A stretch of DNA of 64,000 bases from Natronomonas salsuginis. Lineage in GTDB: Archaea; Halobacteriota; Halobacteria; Halobacteriales; Haloarculaceae. A program made the translations under genes and the position numbers. The notes under the pieces were generated by a model, which was not told where the DNA came from, did not search any database, and saw only the letters and a list, made by a program, of their open reading frames with translations. Positions within the stretch are counted from its first letter, which is position 1, and the number at the start of each line of letters is the position of its first letter. This document shows positions 27,020-34,588 of this stretch, piece by piece. The stretch spans positions 744,001 through 808,000 of the forward strand of contig NZ_QKNX01000001.1 of assembly GCF_005239135.1 (NCBI RefSeq). Reading direction: 5' to 3'.

Positions 27020-27256
27020 TCAGTCGGCGGCAGCCGAGACGGCCGGCTCCGTCTCGCGCTCCATCTCGTCAGTGATACCGTCCGCAAGGGCAAAAACAGC
27101 CGTTTTGTGATCGGTTTTCGATTTGTGGATCGAGGTCGGTCGGACACCGAGTTCGGTGTATTTTGCGTGCTCTACGTTGCACTCTGCCATTTGCTCGTAG
27201 TGGTTACATACCTCCGCGAGCAGGCCGTGGAGATGAATGAGCTCCTGCTTTTTCAT
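27020..27256 (-). CDS. UPF0058 family protein
   Basis: This 78-residue archaeal protein matches UPF0058: MKKQELIHLHGLLAEVCNHY at the start, then TELGVRPTSIHKSKTDHKTAVF. It is probably an all-helical small protein. The start at ATG 27256 follows a minus-strand TATA-like element by about 30 bases. Function unknown; the family is common next to translation genes, and here aIF2-beta is the divergent neighbour. Confidence 0.85.
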   Translation of the reverse strand: MKKQELIHLHGLLAEVCNHYEQMAECNVEHAKYTELGVRPTSIHKSKTDHKTAVFALADGITDEMERETEPAVSAAAD

Positions 27257-27283
27257 GGTCATCTTCGCGTAGCGACTCAGGGC

Positions 27284-27290
27284 ATATAGT
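27284..27290 (-). promoter_or_regulatory. Putative TATA box for the UPF0058 gene
   Basis: On the minus strand ACTATAT lies about 30 bases before ATG 27256. Confidence 0.4.
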
Positions 27291-27433
27291 AGTATCCTGA
27301 CACAAGTTAACACGTTTCTGTGGCCCCGACGCGGCAACATTCGATAGTTTGGGCTCGACCGGTTCACGCCGGCCGCCCCGCCCGATGTCGCGCACTGCTC
27401 AACATTTTTCCTCCCGGCTAGTCAACTGTATGT

Positions 27434-27838
27434 ATGGAGTACGAAGACGGGCTCGACCGTGCGATCGAATCGACGTCGGACGTCGAGGGATCGACGGGGC
27501 GGTTTTCGATTCCCGATCCCGATGTGCGTCAGGAGGGAAACGTCACCGTGTACGAGAACTTCCAGTCGACGCTCGACGCCCTCGATCGTGAGGCCACACA
27601 CCTCATGAAATTCATCCAGACCGAACTCGGGACGAGCGCAACCATCGACGATCGGGGACGACTCCGACTGACGGGGGAGTTTGGTCACGACCGGATCGAG
27701 ACCGCCATCGAAGCCTACGCCGAGAGGTACGTGCTCTGTCCAGCGTGTGGCCTCCCGGACACGCGGCTAGAAACCGAAAACGGCGCAGAGATCCGTCACT
27801 GCACGGCCTGCGGTGCGCGCTCGCCGGTCGGGCGCTAG
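27434..27838 (+). CDS. Translation initiation factor aIF2 beta subunit
   Basis: This 134-residue protein is the beta subunit of archaeal initiation factor 2, which carries initiator Met-tRNA to the ribosome with the gamma and alpha subunits. It shows the central alpha-beta domain (EATHLMKFIQTELGTSATID) and a C-terminal zinc ribbon with Cys102, Cys105, Cys123 and Cys126. The length is normal for haloarchaea. Its TAG overlaps the stop of the convergent NAD-kinase-like gene within a CTAG. Confidence 0.93.
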   Translation: MEYEDGLDRAIESTSDVEGSTGRFSIPDPDVRQEGNVTVYENFQSTLDALDREATHLMKFIQTELGTSATIDDRGRLRLTGEFGHDRIETAIEAYAERYVLCPACGLPDTRLETENGAEIRHCTACGARSPVGR

Positions 27839-28905
27839 ACGACTTTCAACAGCTGTCGTTCGAACTTTCCGACCCGAACGCGCTGCCAGCCCCGCAACGA
27901 CTCGTCGAGCTCCGGATCGCCGGTGTCGACGCGCAGCACGCCGATATCAGAGAGCTTCTGTTTGGACGCGACGACCTCGATCTCCGAGCGGCGGATGATC
28001 GGTGGCGAGATTTGGTCGTTTCCGCGGCCGAAGATGAAGCCCTGCCCGCCGATCGGAGAGACCACGATCACGTTCCGCTCGCCGAGCGCCTCGACGATCG
28101 CTGCTTCGCCGGCGTCGCGAGCCAGTACGTTTCCGTCACGCCAGACGTCGACGCCAAGCGGCGAGCCATCGATCCCGAGTTCAGTTTTGACGGCGTCGAC
28201 GGTCGACCCCGGACCCAACACGTACGTCGCGTCGTCTTCGCGTATCTCGGCAGCGACGGCGGCCGCGAGCGACTCCACCGTTCCCCCGCCGATCTGTTTC
28301 GAGGACTGGACCTCGTCGCCGACGGGGACCGTCGCGAGCGCTTTCAGCTCGGTGTTGACGTCCCCGCCCCGGTAGGCGTCCTCGTCGATGTCGTTGACCT
28401 CGCGAACCTCGGTGCGATCGAACGCCGTCGCGATGCGACCGGCTGCCCGCGGCGTGACAGCGAACACCGACGAGTACACTTTCACCCCACCAGGAATGCC
28501 GAGGATCGGCGTCTCGTCGTCGAGGGCTTCGAGCGTTTCGGCGACGTCGACCGCCGTTCCGTCCCCCCCGACGAAGAGGATGAGATCGACGCCTTCCTCG
28601 ACGAACCGACGGACTGCGGTGCGGGTGTCTGCCGCGGTCGTCTCCTCGCGCTCGGGCGCGCCGACGACCGTCGGCGAGAACCCCGCGGCGACCGATTCGT
28701 CCTCACCCATCGCGCCGCCATAGGTGTACAGCGCCACCGACTCCGGCTGGTTCTTGAGGTGTTCGAGGGCTTCGCGGGCGCGATCCGGCGAGCGCGGCTC
28801 CGCGCCGCGGTGGCGGGCCTCCTCGACCTTGTTGTCGGTCCCCTTCAGCCCGACTCTGCCCCCCATGCCGGCGATCGGATTCACTACGAGCCCAACGCGT
28901 CGCAT
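27835..28905 (-). CDS. ATP-NAD kinase family protein (COG3199-like)
   Basis: This 356-residue protein belongs to the NAD kinase/diacylglycerol kinase superfamily branch with AcoX-like members. GLVVNPIAGMGGRVGLKGTD is at the N-terminus and the nucleotide-binding GGDGTAVDV near residues 114-122. The long C-terminal region includes VSPIGGQGFIFGRGNDQISP. It could make NADP or phosphorylate another substrate; the exact acceptor is not evident. It runs convergent to aIF2-beta, with overlapping stops. Confidence 0.83.
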   Translation of the reverse strand: MRRVGLVVNPIAGMGGRVGLKGTDNKVEEARHRGAEPRSPDRAREALEHLKNQPESVALYTYGGAMGEDESVAAGFSPTVVGAPEREETTAADTRTAVRRFVEEGVDLILFVGGDGTAVDVAETLEALDDETPILGIPGGVKVYSSVFAVTPRAAGRIATAFDRTEVREVNDIDEDAYRGGDVNTELKALATVPVGDEVQSSKQIGGGTVESLAAAVAAEIREDDATYVLGPGSTVDAVKTELGIDGSPLGVDVWRDGNVLARDAGEAAIVEALGERNVIVVSPIGGQGFIFGRGNDQISPPIIRRSEIEVVASKQKLSDIGVLRVDTGDPELDESLRGWQRVRVGKFERQLLKVV

Positions 28906-29033
28906 ACCCCGTCTGGGCGTCGCCGAGGGAAAAACCGACCGGTGTGCACGTACCCGTGGCCGTGAGAGTCCCGATCGAATGGGGATCGAGCGAAAGGAAC
29001 CGATTAATAACCCCTGGGCGGCAACGGCGGTAC

Positions 29034-29153
29034 ATGAACCTCATCATGCAGGCTCTCGAAGACAGCCCGTTCATCATCGACGCCATGGGCTGGGTCGTGC
29101 TGCTCGCCAGCCTCGTCATCACCGTTGGGTGGCTCTGGTATCTCTACCGGTAG
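29034..29153 (+). CDS. 39-residue single-helix membrane protein
   Basis: ATG 29034 opens a 39-codon frame whose product has a short soluble start (MNLIMQALEDSPF) and one membrane helix (WVVLLASLVITVGWLWYLY). An AT-rich element GATTAATAA lies about 30 bases upstream, at promoter distance. It ends four bases before the convergent CinA-like gene stop. Codon use looks coding and the layout resembles tiny haloarchaeal membrane proteins. No function can be given. Confidence 0.6.
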   Translation: MNLIMQALEDSPFIIDAMGWVVLLASLVITVGWLWYLYR

Positions 29154-29157
29154 TCGG

Positions 29158-29856
29158 CTACGACTCCGTTTTCGCGACGATCCCGTTCTCCCGTAGCCAC
29201 CCGGCAGCGCGTTCGACGGCCGCTCGATCGGTGCTCTCGATTTTGACCCGCACGTTCTCGCCCGGATAGCTCCCGACCTTGACCTCGAAGCGCTCCTGTA
29301 GCTCCTGAAGTCTGTCGACCAGCGCGCTCTCGGGTTCGTCGAGGGTGACGGATTCGACGTGCCGTGGCTCGCCCTCGAACACGTCGGCGATCGATTCGAA
29401 CATGGCCTGCATCTCCGCGGGGACGCCCGGGAGCACGTAGATGTTCTCGATGGCACAACCGGGGGCGACTCCGACGGTGTTGTGCAGGGGTCGAGAGCCG
29501 GCCGGCAGATCGGCGGTCCCCTTCGTGAGCTCCGAGCGGCTGTACCCGCCGTTTTCGTCGAGCCATTCGAGCGCTTTTTCCGATCGTTCGAGCGGCTGTC
29601 CGACGGCCGCGGCGACGGCTTCCATCGTCAGGTCGTCGTGCGTCGGTCCCAGCCCGCCGGTGACGATGACCGCGTCGTACTCGGCGGCGTGTTCGTTCAC
29701 GATGCGAGCGATATCTGCGACCCGATCCGGAACGACCGTGACGCGCTCGACCGACGCGCCCCGCTTCGTGAGTCGCTCGCCGAGCCACGCGGCGTTCGTG
29801 TTGACCGTATCCCCGGATAGCAGTTCGTCACCGACCGATACCAACGCGACGTTCAT
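29158..29856 (-). CDS. CinA-like molybdopterin-binding-domain protein
   Basis: This 232-residue protein has the COG1058 domain found in CinA N-termini: VSVGDELLSGDTVNTNAAWL (residues 6-25), VIVTGGLGPTHDDLTMEAVA (63-82) and NIYVLPGVPAEMQAMFE (138-154). Relatives hydrolyse ADP-ribose or act in nucleotide repair; the C-terminal NMN deamidase domain of full CinA is absent. The fold is molybdopterin-binding-like, but this does not prove a molybdenum role. Start ATG 29856 is standard. Confidence 0.85.
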   Translation of the reverse strand: MNVALVSVGDELLSGDTVNTNAAWLGERLTKRGASVERVTVVPDRVADIARIVNEHAAEYDAVIVTGGLGPTHDDLTMEAVAAAVGQPLERSEKALEWLDENGGYSRSELTKGTADLPAGSRPLHNTVGVAPGCAIENIYVLPGVPAEMQAMFESIADVFEGEPRHVESVTLDEPESALVDRLQELQERFEVKVGSYPGENVRVKIESTDRAAVERAAGWLRENGIVAKTES

Positions 29857-29926
29857 GTCCAGCGTTCGGCCCCGGCGCGAATAAGTGCAATGACGCGGTG
29901 ACGACGGGGAGCTATCGGACGAGTCG

Positions 29927-30748
29927 TCACCGCATACCGGGTGGCGGCCCCTTCCGGTCGTCCTCGTAGTCGACGTCGATCCCCTCCTCGTCGCGGCGCT
30001 TTGCGGCCCGCTGTATCTTCCGATAGTAGTAGATCACGCCGAGCACGCCGACGAGGCCGGCGACGGCAGCCAAGCCGCCGAACAGCCACAGATCGCGATC
30101 GAGATACCACTGGACAGCGATCGCGGGTGAGTCGAGCTGCTCCCACCGGAGGTGAACGCGACCGTCGACGACCACTCGGTCGTCGTTGGGCGGTCGGACG
30201 CGCGACAACAGCGGGATCTGTGCGTCTCGGTCGGGGGGTAACGCGATCTCGTAGCTCCCGTGAACGGCCGGCCTGATGATCAGTTCCTTGCCGGTCTTGG
30301 GTGCCGTGAACGCAAGTTGACCCTCCTCAGCCGGAAGGTGAACGATCGTTCGTTGTCGGGTCGTGTTGACGGCGAGCGCGTCGGTCGTCTCCTCGGTTCC
30401 GTCCTCGTGGATTGCGACCGGTTCCCCATCGACGTACCGGACGACTGTCCCGTTCGGATAGCGGAACTGCAGCGCCGATATCTCGAGCGGTGTCTCGAGC
30501 GTTAGCGCGTTCGTCCGCCACAGTTCGATCGTCTCGTTGTCCCCCGTCACTTTCGCCGACACGTTGTAGACGGCGGTGTAGTTCTCCCGGTTGATCGTGA
30601 TGGAAGCGTCCCGTTCGGTATCGTAGTCGTACTGCGCGTCCGCCGAGAGGGAGGCCGGATCGCCCACGTCATTGCCGAGGATAGTCGTACACCCGGCGAG
30701 GGCGAGAAGGAAGACGAACGCGAGCGTAGCGAGCAGGCGGCGATTCAT
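29927..30748 (-). CDS. DUF5803 lipoprotein
   Basis: This 273-residue haloarchaeal protein starts with a lipoprotein signal (LLATLAFVFLLALAGC, Cys19), continues as a beta-rich extracellular domain, and ends with a membrane helix LFGGLAAVAGLVGVLGVIYYY near residues 227-247 and a basic/acidic cytoplasmic tail. It fits DUF5803. It is the last gene of a unit tfe-DUF2110-DUF5803, five bases after the DUF2110 stop. Role unknown. Confidence 0.8.
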   Translation of the reverse strand: MNRRLLATLAFVFLLALAGCTTILGNDVGDPASLSADAQYDYDTERDASITINRENYTAVYNVSAKVTGDNETIELWRTNALTLETPLEISALQFRYPNGTVVRYVDGEPVAIHEDGTEETTDALAVNTTRQRTIVHLPAEEGQLAFTAPKTGKELIIRPAVHGSYEIALPPDRDAQIPLLSRVRPPNDDRVVVDGRVHLRWEQLDSPAIAVQWYLDRDLWLFGGLAAVAGLVGVLGVIYYYRKIQRAAKRRDEEGIDVDYEDDRKGPPPGMR

Positions 30749-30753
30749 GACAT

Positions 30754-31425
30754 CTATGGAACGACTGCGAGCAGTTCAGCTTCTAAATAGGGGCCGATAT
30801 CGGCGAGCAGCCCCGGAGCGTCCGTGTTATCTTTACAGATGATGCTCGATTCGAGCAACCCGAGCCGTTCGACGGTGATGATATCATCCGCGTGGCCCGC
30901 TCGGTTGACCGTGGCCCGAAGTTGTGCTCGCGTTATGCTGTTGGCGTTGACGCGCCCCGTACCGCGAGTCCACTCGTAGAGGTGGTCCCGTTCCTCGTCC
31001 GCGAGGCGATTCGGCTCCTCGTCGCCCTCGACGAACCGAAGCGGCATGTGTTGAACGAGGCCGAACCGAGTACGGATCTGCGCCGGAGTCCCTTGGCCCA
31101 GACCGAGTTCGTCGGCCGGGATTCGAACCGGTTCGCCGGCGTCGAGAACGAATCCGTCGTCGTCCCACGATTCGAGCGTTCCGACGTACGTTTCGCCAGA
31201 CGTTCGGTGCGGCGTGATCGCACCCCACTCGGCCTCGAGAAGGTTCCGCGCGACCGGAGCGTCTTCGCCGGTCACCGTCACCGACGGAAACCCGTCGTCG
31301 CGGAGCCCGACGGTGAACTCGACCTCGAGCTCGCCGAGTTCGTTTTCGACGAGCGATTCGAGCGAGTCCATCGCCCGCCGACGGCCCTCGCCCAGAACGT
31401 ACACTTTGGTGGCGAGAACGACCAT
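30754..31425 (-). CDS. DUF2110 family protein
   Basis: This 223-residue archaeal protein matches DUF2110: VLATKVYVLGEGRRRAMDSL at the start, then a KOW/OB-like middle (GTLESWDDDGFVLDAGEPVRIP) and a C-terminal helical part (GRVNANSITRAQLRATVNRA). The ATG overlaps the tfe stop as TAATG, implying coupling. The conserved link to tfe across archaea suggests a role near transcription or RNA, but none has been shown that I can name. Confidence 0.83.
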   Translation of the reverse strand: MVVLATKVYVLGEGRRRAMDSLESLVENELGELEVEFTVGLRDDGFPSVTVTGEDAPVARNLLEAEWGAITPHRTSGETYVGTLESWDDDGFVLDAGEPVRIPADELGLGQGTPAQIRTRFGLVQHMPLRFVEGDEEPNRLADEERDHLYEWTRGTGRVNANSITRAQLRATVNRAGHADDIITVERLGLLESSIICKDNTDAPGLLADIGPYLEAELLAVVP

Positions 31426-31973
31426 TACGCGTCTGTGACCTCGTCTGCGTCCGTTTCGTCGGTGATGTTCAGCTCCTCGCGGAGCTCCTCGATCCGCCGC
31501 TCCATCGCGTCGACGAGCCGGGAGTTCTCCATGGTCTCGAGTTGGCTCCCGCACTGGGGACACTCGAAGCCGAACTCCATCGCCTCGCCAAACTCGAACC
31601 GAAGCTGACACTGCCCACAGAGGTAGAACTCGTTGTCCTGCTCGTACTGCTTACGTTCGTTCAGCGCGTCGAGGAGACGGTGCATCTCCGATTCGAGCTG
31701 CTCGGGGATGGAGTCGTACTCGAAGGTCCACAGATACGTCAGCCATCCCGAGTCCTCGTCGCGCAGCCGACGATACGAGGCCAGATCGTTCTCGTAGAGA
31801 ATAAAGAGCGCCCGGCGCACGTCGTTGAGTTCGAGTCCCAGCTCCTCCGCGAGTTCCTCGTCGGTCACCTCGCCATCCGGCGGCGCGGCGGCGACGGGCA
31901 TCCCCGTCGGCCCGACGAGTTCGTGGAGGTACTTCTGAATCACCGGGTCGTTCAGTAGTTCCTCAAAAGCCAT
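31425..31973 (-). CDS. tfe: Transcription factor E (TFE alpha)
   Basis: This 182-residue protein is archaeal TFE, which helps RNA polymerase open promoter DNA. The N-terminal winged helix (residues 1-90) includes DEELAEELGLELNDVRRALF and a wing SGWLTYLWTF. The C-terminal zinc ribbon uses Cys119, Cys122, Cys138 and Cys141. A charged helix completes the protein. The start ATG 31973 is preceded by a TTTTAAA element at 31998-32004 on the minus strand. It leads the tfe-DUF2110-DUF5803 unit. Confidence 0.94.
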   Translation of the reverse strand: MAFEELLNDPVIQKYLHELVGPTGMPVAAAPPDGEVTDEELAEELGLELNDVRRALFILYENDLASYRRLRDEDSGWLTYLWTFEYDSIPEQLESEMHRLLDALNERKQYEQDNEFYLCGQCQLRFEFGEAMEFGFECPQCGSQLETMENSRLVDAMERRIEELREELNITDETDADEVTDA

Positions 31974-31997
31974 TGTCGTAACTGCGCCAGCGAGTCG

Positions 31998-32004
31998 TTT
32001 AAAA
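31998..32004 (-). promoter_or_regulatory. Putative TATA box for tfe
   Basis: TTTTAAA on the minus strand lies about 28 bases before ATG 31973. Confidence 0.45.
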
Positions 32005-32045
32005 GCTCCGGAACCGGGGACGAGCCGCAGTTGTCGACCCGCGCC

Positions 32046-32378
32046 TCAGTCGTCGGCCGCGGCCGCGTCGGTCCCGTCGGCGGCGACCGTGTCCTCGATG
32101 CTCGGTGGGTACTTCCCACGATCGAGCTTGAGATCCGATTGTGGACGCGCCATGCAGGTCAGCGCGTAGGACTCGCGCTCCTCTTCGGTCAGCCCGCGCG
32201 CTGCCGGCTGTGCGACCTTGCCCTCGACGATTTCGGCCGAGCAGGCCAGACACATTCCGACGCGACAGGAGTACTCCTGGGCGATGCCCTCCTCGATGCA
32301 TCGCTTGAGGATCGTCTGTTTGTCCGAGACCGTGATCGTCTCGCCGGTCCCGACGAACTCGACGGTGTAGTCGGTCAT
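32046..32378 (-). CDS. 2Fe-2S ferredoxin, plant type
   Basis: This 110-residue protein has a plant-type 2Fe-2S site: Cys38-x4-Cys43-x2-Cys46 and Cys75 (SCRVGMCLAC, then ALTCMARP). It lacks the large acidic N-terminal insert of the main haloarchaeal ferredoxin, so it is a shorter paralogue. ATG 32378 (MTDYTVEF) is the correct start; GTG/ATG-like codons upstream are not conserved. It is an intracellular one-electron carrier whose partner is unknown. It is alone on the minus strand, divergent from the MutS-like gene. Confidence 0.9.
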   Translation of the reverse strand: MTDYTVEFVGTGETITVSDKQTILKRCIEEGIAQEYSCRVGMCLACSAEIVEGKVAQPAARGLTEEERESYALTCMARPQSDLKLDRGKYPPSIEDTVAADGTDAAAADD

Positions 32379-32479
32379 GACACCAGTTTCGAGCAACCCG
32401 AACAAAACTCTTTACGTCCGCTCCGGCCGGTGGTAGCATCGTCCGTCAGTCTAATACCGTCCCTGGCCGTTCCACGCCC

Positions 32480-34231
32480 ATGGAACTGGAGGCGTATTGG
32501 GGGATCGGTCCGAAGACGCGCGAGGCGCTCGAATCCTCGATCGGGACCGAAGCGGCGATCGGGGCGATCGAATCCGGAGACGTACGAACGCTCACCGAGG
32601 CCGGCGTCGACCGGAGTCGAGTGACGCGCGTACTCAGGCACGCCCACAGCGCGGAGGGGATGGCGCTGTTGGCGACGCGGGACGCACGTCTCGTCTACAA
32701 GGGGCTGCTCGAAACGATCGCGTCGCACGCGGTGAGCGAGGCTGCCGCCGATAGACTTCGGACGCTGACACCGCTGATCGATCGCGGCGAGATGAACACG
32801 CGTCTCGACGCGGTCGAACGGGGACAGTCCGGGTGGGATGCACTAGACGACGACGCCAGAGTCGCTGTCCTCGACGCGTTCGAGCGGTACGACGACGCGC
32901 CAGACGGACGGCTCGCGGCGGTCGAAACGGCGGTCGAACTGGCCGACATCGGCGTTTCAAGCGCCGTCTTCGACCCGATCGACGACCTCGACACCGAGGC
33001 GCTGGCCGACGCCGCGGTTGCCTTCGACGCACTGGGCGAAGATCGGATCGACAGAGGTGCCGACGAGGAACTGGATCGGCTACGCGACGCTCGCGAGGCG
33101 GTCGATCGGCGAGCCTCGAACGCCGACGCGGTTCTCGAGGAACTGCGATCCGGCGGCGTCGAGGACACGGCCGCGTTCCGCGAGGGGCTGGTCGAACTCC
33201 TCAGGGAGGAGACGACGATCGACGCGTCACGCGTTCGGTCGGCGATGGCGCAGGATGCAGTCGACGCCACAGGGTTCGTCTCGGAGACGCTTCGATCGCT
33301 CCGCACGGAGCTTGACGAGTCGATCGACCGACGAGCTGAACAGGTTCGAGCCCAGTTGGAATTGGCGATCGACGCCGCAGGCGAGGATGTCGATCGGGCC
33401 GGACCGGCGGTGACGACAGTCGCCAGGGAGCTCTCCCTGGGCCGGTTCGCGGCGGCCTACGACCTCGAACGGCCGGCATACGTCGACGGGGAGGGACTCG
33501 CGGTCGTCGGCGCGCGAAACCTCTCGATGCTCGACGGCGGGGCGGAGATCCAACCGATCACCTACGCGATCGGTGACCACGGGATCGACGCGCCCGTCGG
33601 CGAGCGCGTGACGGTGTTGACGGGAGCCAACAGCGGCGGCAAGACGACGCTCCTCGAAACGCTCTGTGAGATCGCCATTCTCGCTCACATGGGACTGCCG
33701 GTCGCGGCCGACGCGGCGGAGCTTTCGACGCTCGATCGGTTGGTCTTCCACCGACGACACGCGAGCTTCAACGCGGGCGTACTCGAATCGACGCTACAGT
33801 CAGTCGTCCCGCCGCTCGTCTCTGGCGACCGGACGCTCATGCTCGTCGACGAGTTCGAGGCGATCACGGAGCCGGGACGGGCCGCGGATCTGCTCGGCGG
33901 GCTCGTCCGCCTGACGATCACTGAGGGGGCGATCGGCACCTTCGTCACCCACCTCGCGAACGACCTCGAACCGCTGCCCCAGACGGCTCGAATCGACGGG
34001 ATCTTCGCGAAGGGGCTGACCGACGATCTGGAGCTCGAGGTCGACTACCAGCCGCGGTTCGGCGCGGTGGGCCGATCGACGCCGGAGTTCATCGTCTCTC
34101 GACTCGTGGCGAACGCCGACGACCGCGCCGAGGAGGCCGGGTTCCGAACGCTCGCAGAGGCGGTCGACACCGAGGTCGTTCAGCGAACGCTGTCGGACGC
34201 GGCGTGGACGGCGCTCGCCTCGGATGAATAG
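32480..34231 (+). CDS. MutS-like ATPase with N-terminal helix-hairpin-helix
   Basis: This 583-residue protein has a MutS-family ATPase domain: Walker A GANSGGKT at residues 382-389, a Walker B region LMLVDEFEAITEPGRA, and a final TFVTHLANDLE strand. The N-terminus carries a helix-hairpin-helix (WGIGPKTREALE) instead of a mismatch-recognition domain. A long helical middle (residues 60-340) replaces the MutS core lever. It therefore resembles the MutS2/MutS5-like archaeal branch rather than a mismatch-repair MutS. No C-terminal Smr nuclease domain is visible. It may act on branched DNA or ribosomes, but this is open. Confidence 0.82.
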   Translation: MELEAYWGIGPKTREALESSIGTEAAIGAIESGDVRTLTEAGVDRSRVTRVLRHAHSAEGMALLATRDARLVYKGLLETIASHAVSEAAADRLRTLTPLIDRGEMNTRLDAVERGQSGWDALDDDARVAVLDAFERYDDAPDGRLAAVETAVELADIGVSSAVFDPIDDLDTEALADAAVAFDALGEDRIDRGADEELDRLRDAREAVDRRASNADAVLEELRSGGVEDTAAFREGLVELLREETTIDASRVRSAMAQDAVDATGFVSETLRSLRTELDESIDRRAEQVRAQLELAIDAAGEDVDRAGPAVTTVARELSLGRFAAAYDLERPAYVDGEGLAVVGARNLSMLDGGAEIQPITYAIGDHGIDAPVGERVTVLTGANSGGKTTLLETLCEIAILAHMGLPVAADAAELSTLDRLVFHRRHASFNAGVLESTLQSVVPPLVSGDRTLMLVDEFEAITEPGRAADLLGGLVRLTITEGAIGTFVTHLANDLEPLPQTARIDGIFAKGLTDDLELEVDYQPRFGAVGRSTPEFIVSRLVANADDRAEEAGFRTLAEAVDTEVVQRTLSDAAWTALASDE

Positions 34232-34255
34232 CCTCGCCGCGTCGGGCCGATACCA

Positions 34256-34261
34256 TTTTAA
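34256..34261 (+). promoter_or_regulatory. Putative TATA box for the 47-residue RHH gene
   Basis: TTTTAA lies about 27 bases before ATG 34285, supporting an independent transcript for the very short gene. Confidence 0.45.
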
Positions 34262-34284
34262 CTTCACTCGGTGTGAGGGGCTGT

Positions 34285-34428
34285 ATGTCATCGCCTAACG
34301 AGTCAGTCGATATCGAGGTCGCCTTCGACGACGGGCTCCTCGCACGGATGGATCGGCTCCGCCTGTCACCGGGCTACGAGAGCCGATCCGACGTCGTCGT
34401 GGCCGCGATCAAGGCCGCGGGGGAGTAG
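34285..34428 (+). CDS. 47-residue ribbon-helix-helix-like protein
   Basis: A 47-codon frame from ATG 34285 to TAG 34426-34428 encodes a strand (VDIEVAFDDGLLARMDRL) followed by a helix-turn-helix-like pair (GYESRSDVVVAAIKAAGE). The SRSDVVVAAI pattern is typical of the CopG/ribbon-helix-helix fold, so it is probably a dimeric DNA-binding protein. A well-placed TATA-like element supports expression. It has no toxin-like neighbour, so it need not be an antitoxin. Confidence 0.68.
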   Translation: MSSPNESVDIEVAFDDGLLARMDRLRLSPGYESRSDVVVAAIKAAGE

Positions 34429-34559
34429 GTCGGTTGTCGATCGTCCGCCCATCGTCCGTCCCGTCGTCAGTTACACGGGTGATTCGACGAGCCTCGCCAC
34501 CGGTCAGAGAGCGTGCGACAACCGGTATCGTGGGAGATCGAGACACCGGTGTCGCTGCG

Positions 34560-34565
34560 TTTATG
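34560..34565 (+). promoter_or_regulatory. Putative TATA-like element for the thiolase gene
   Basis: TTTATG lies about 27 bases before ATG 34589. Confidence 0.4.
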
Positions 34566-34588
34566 CCGTCCCCCTCTAAGCCCTCGAT

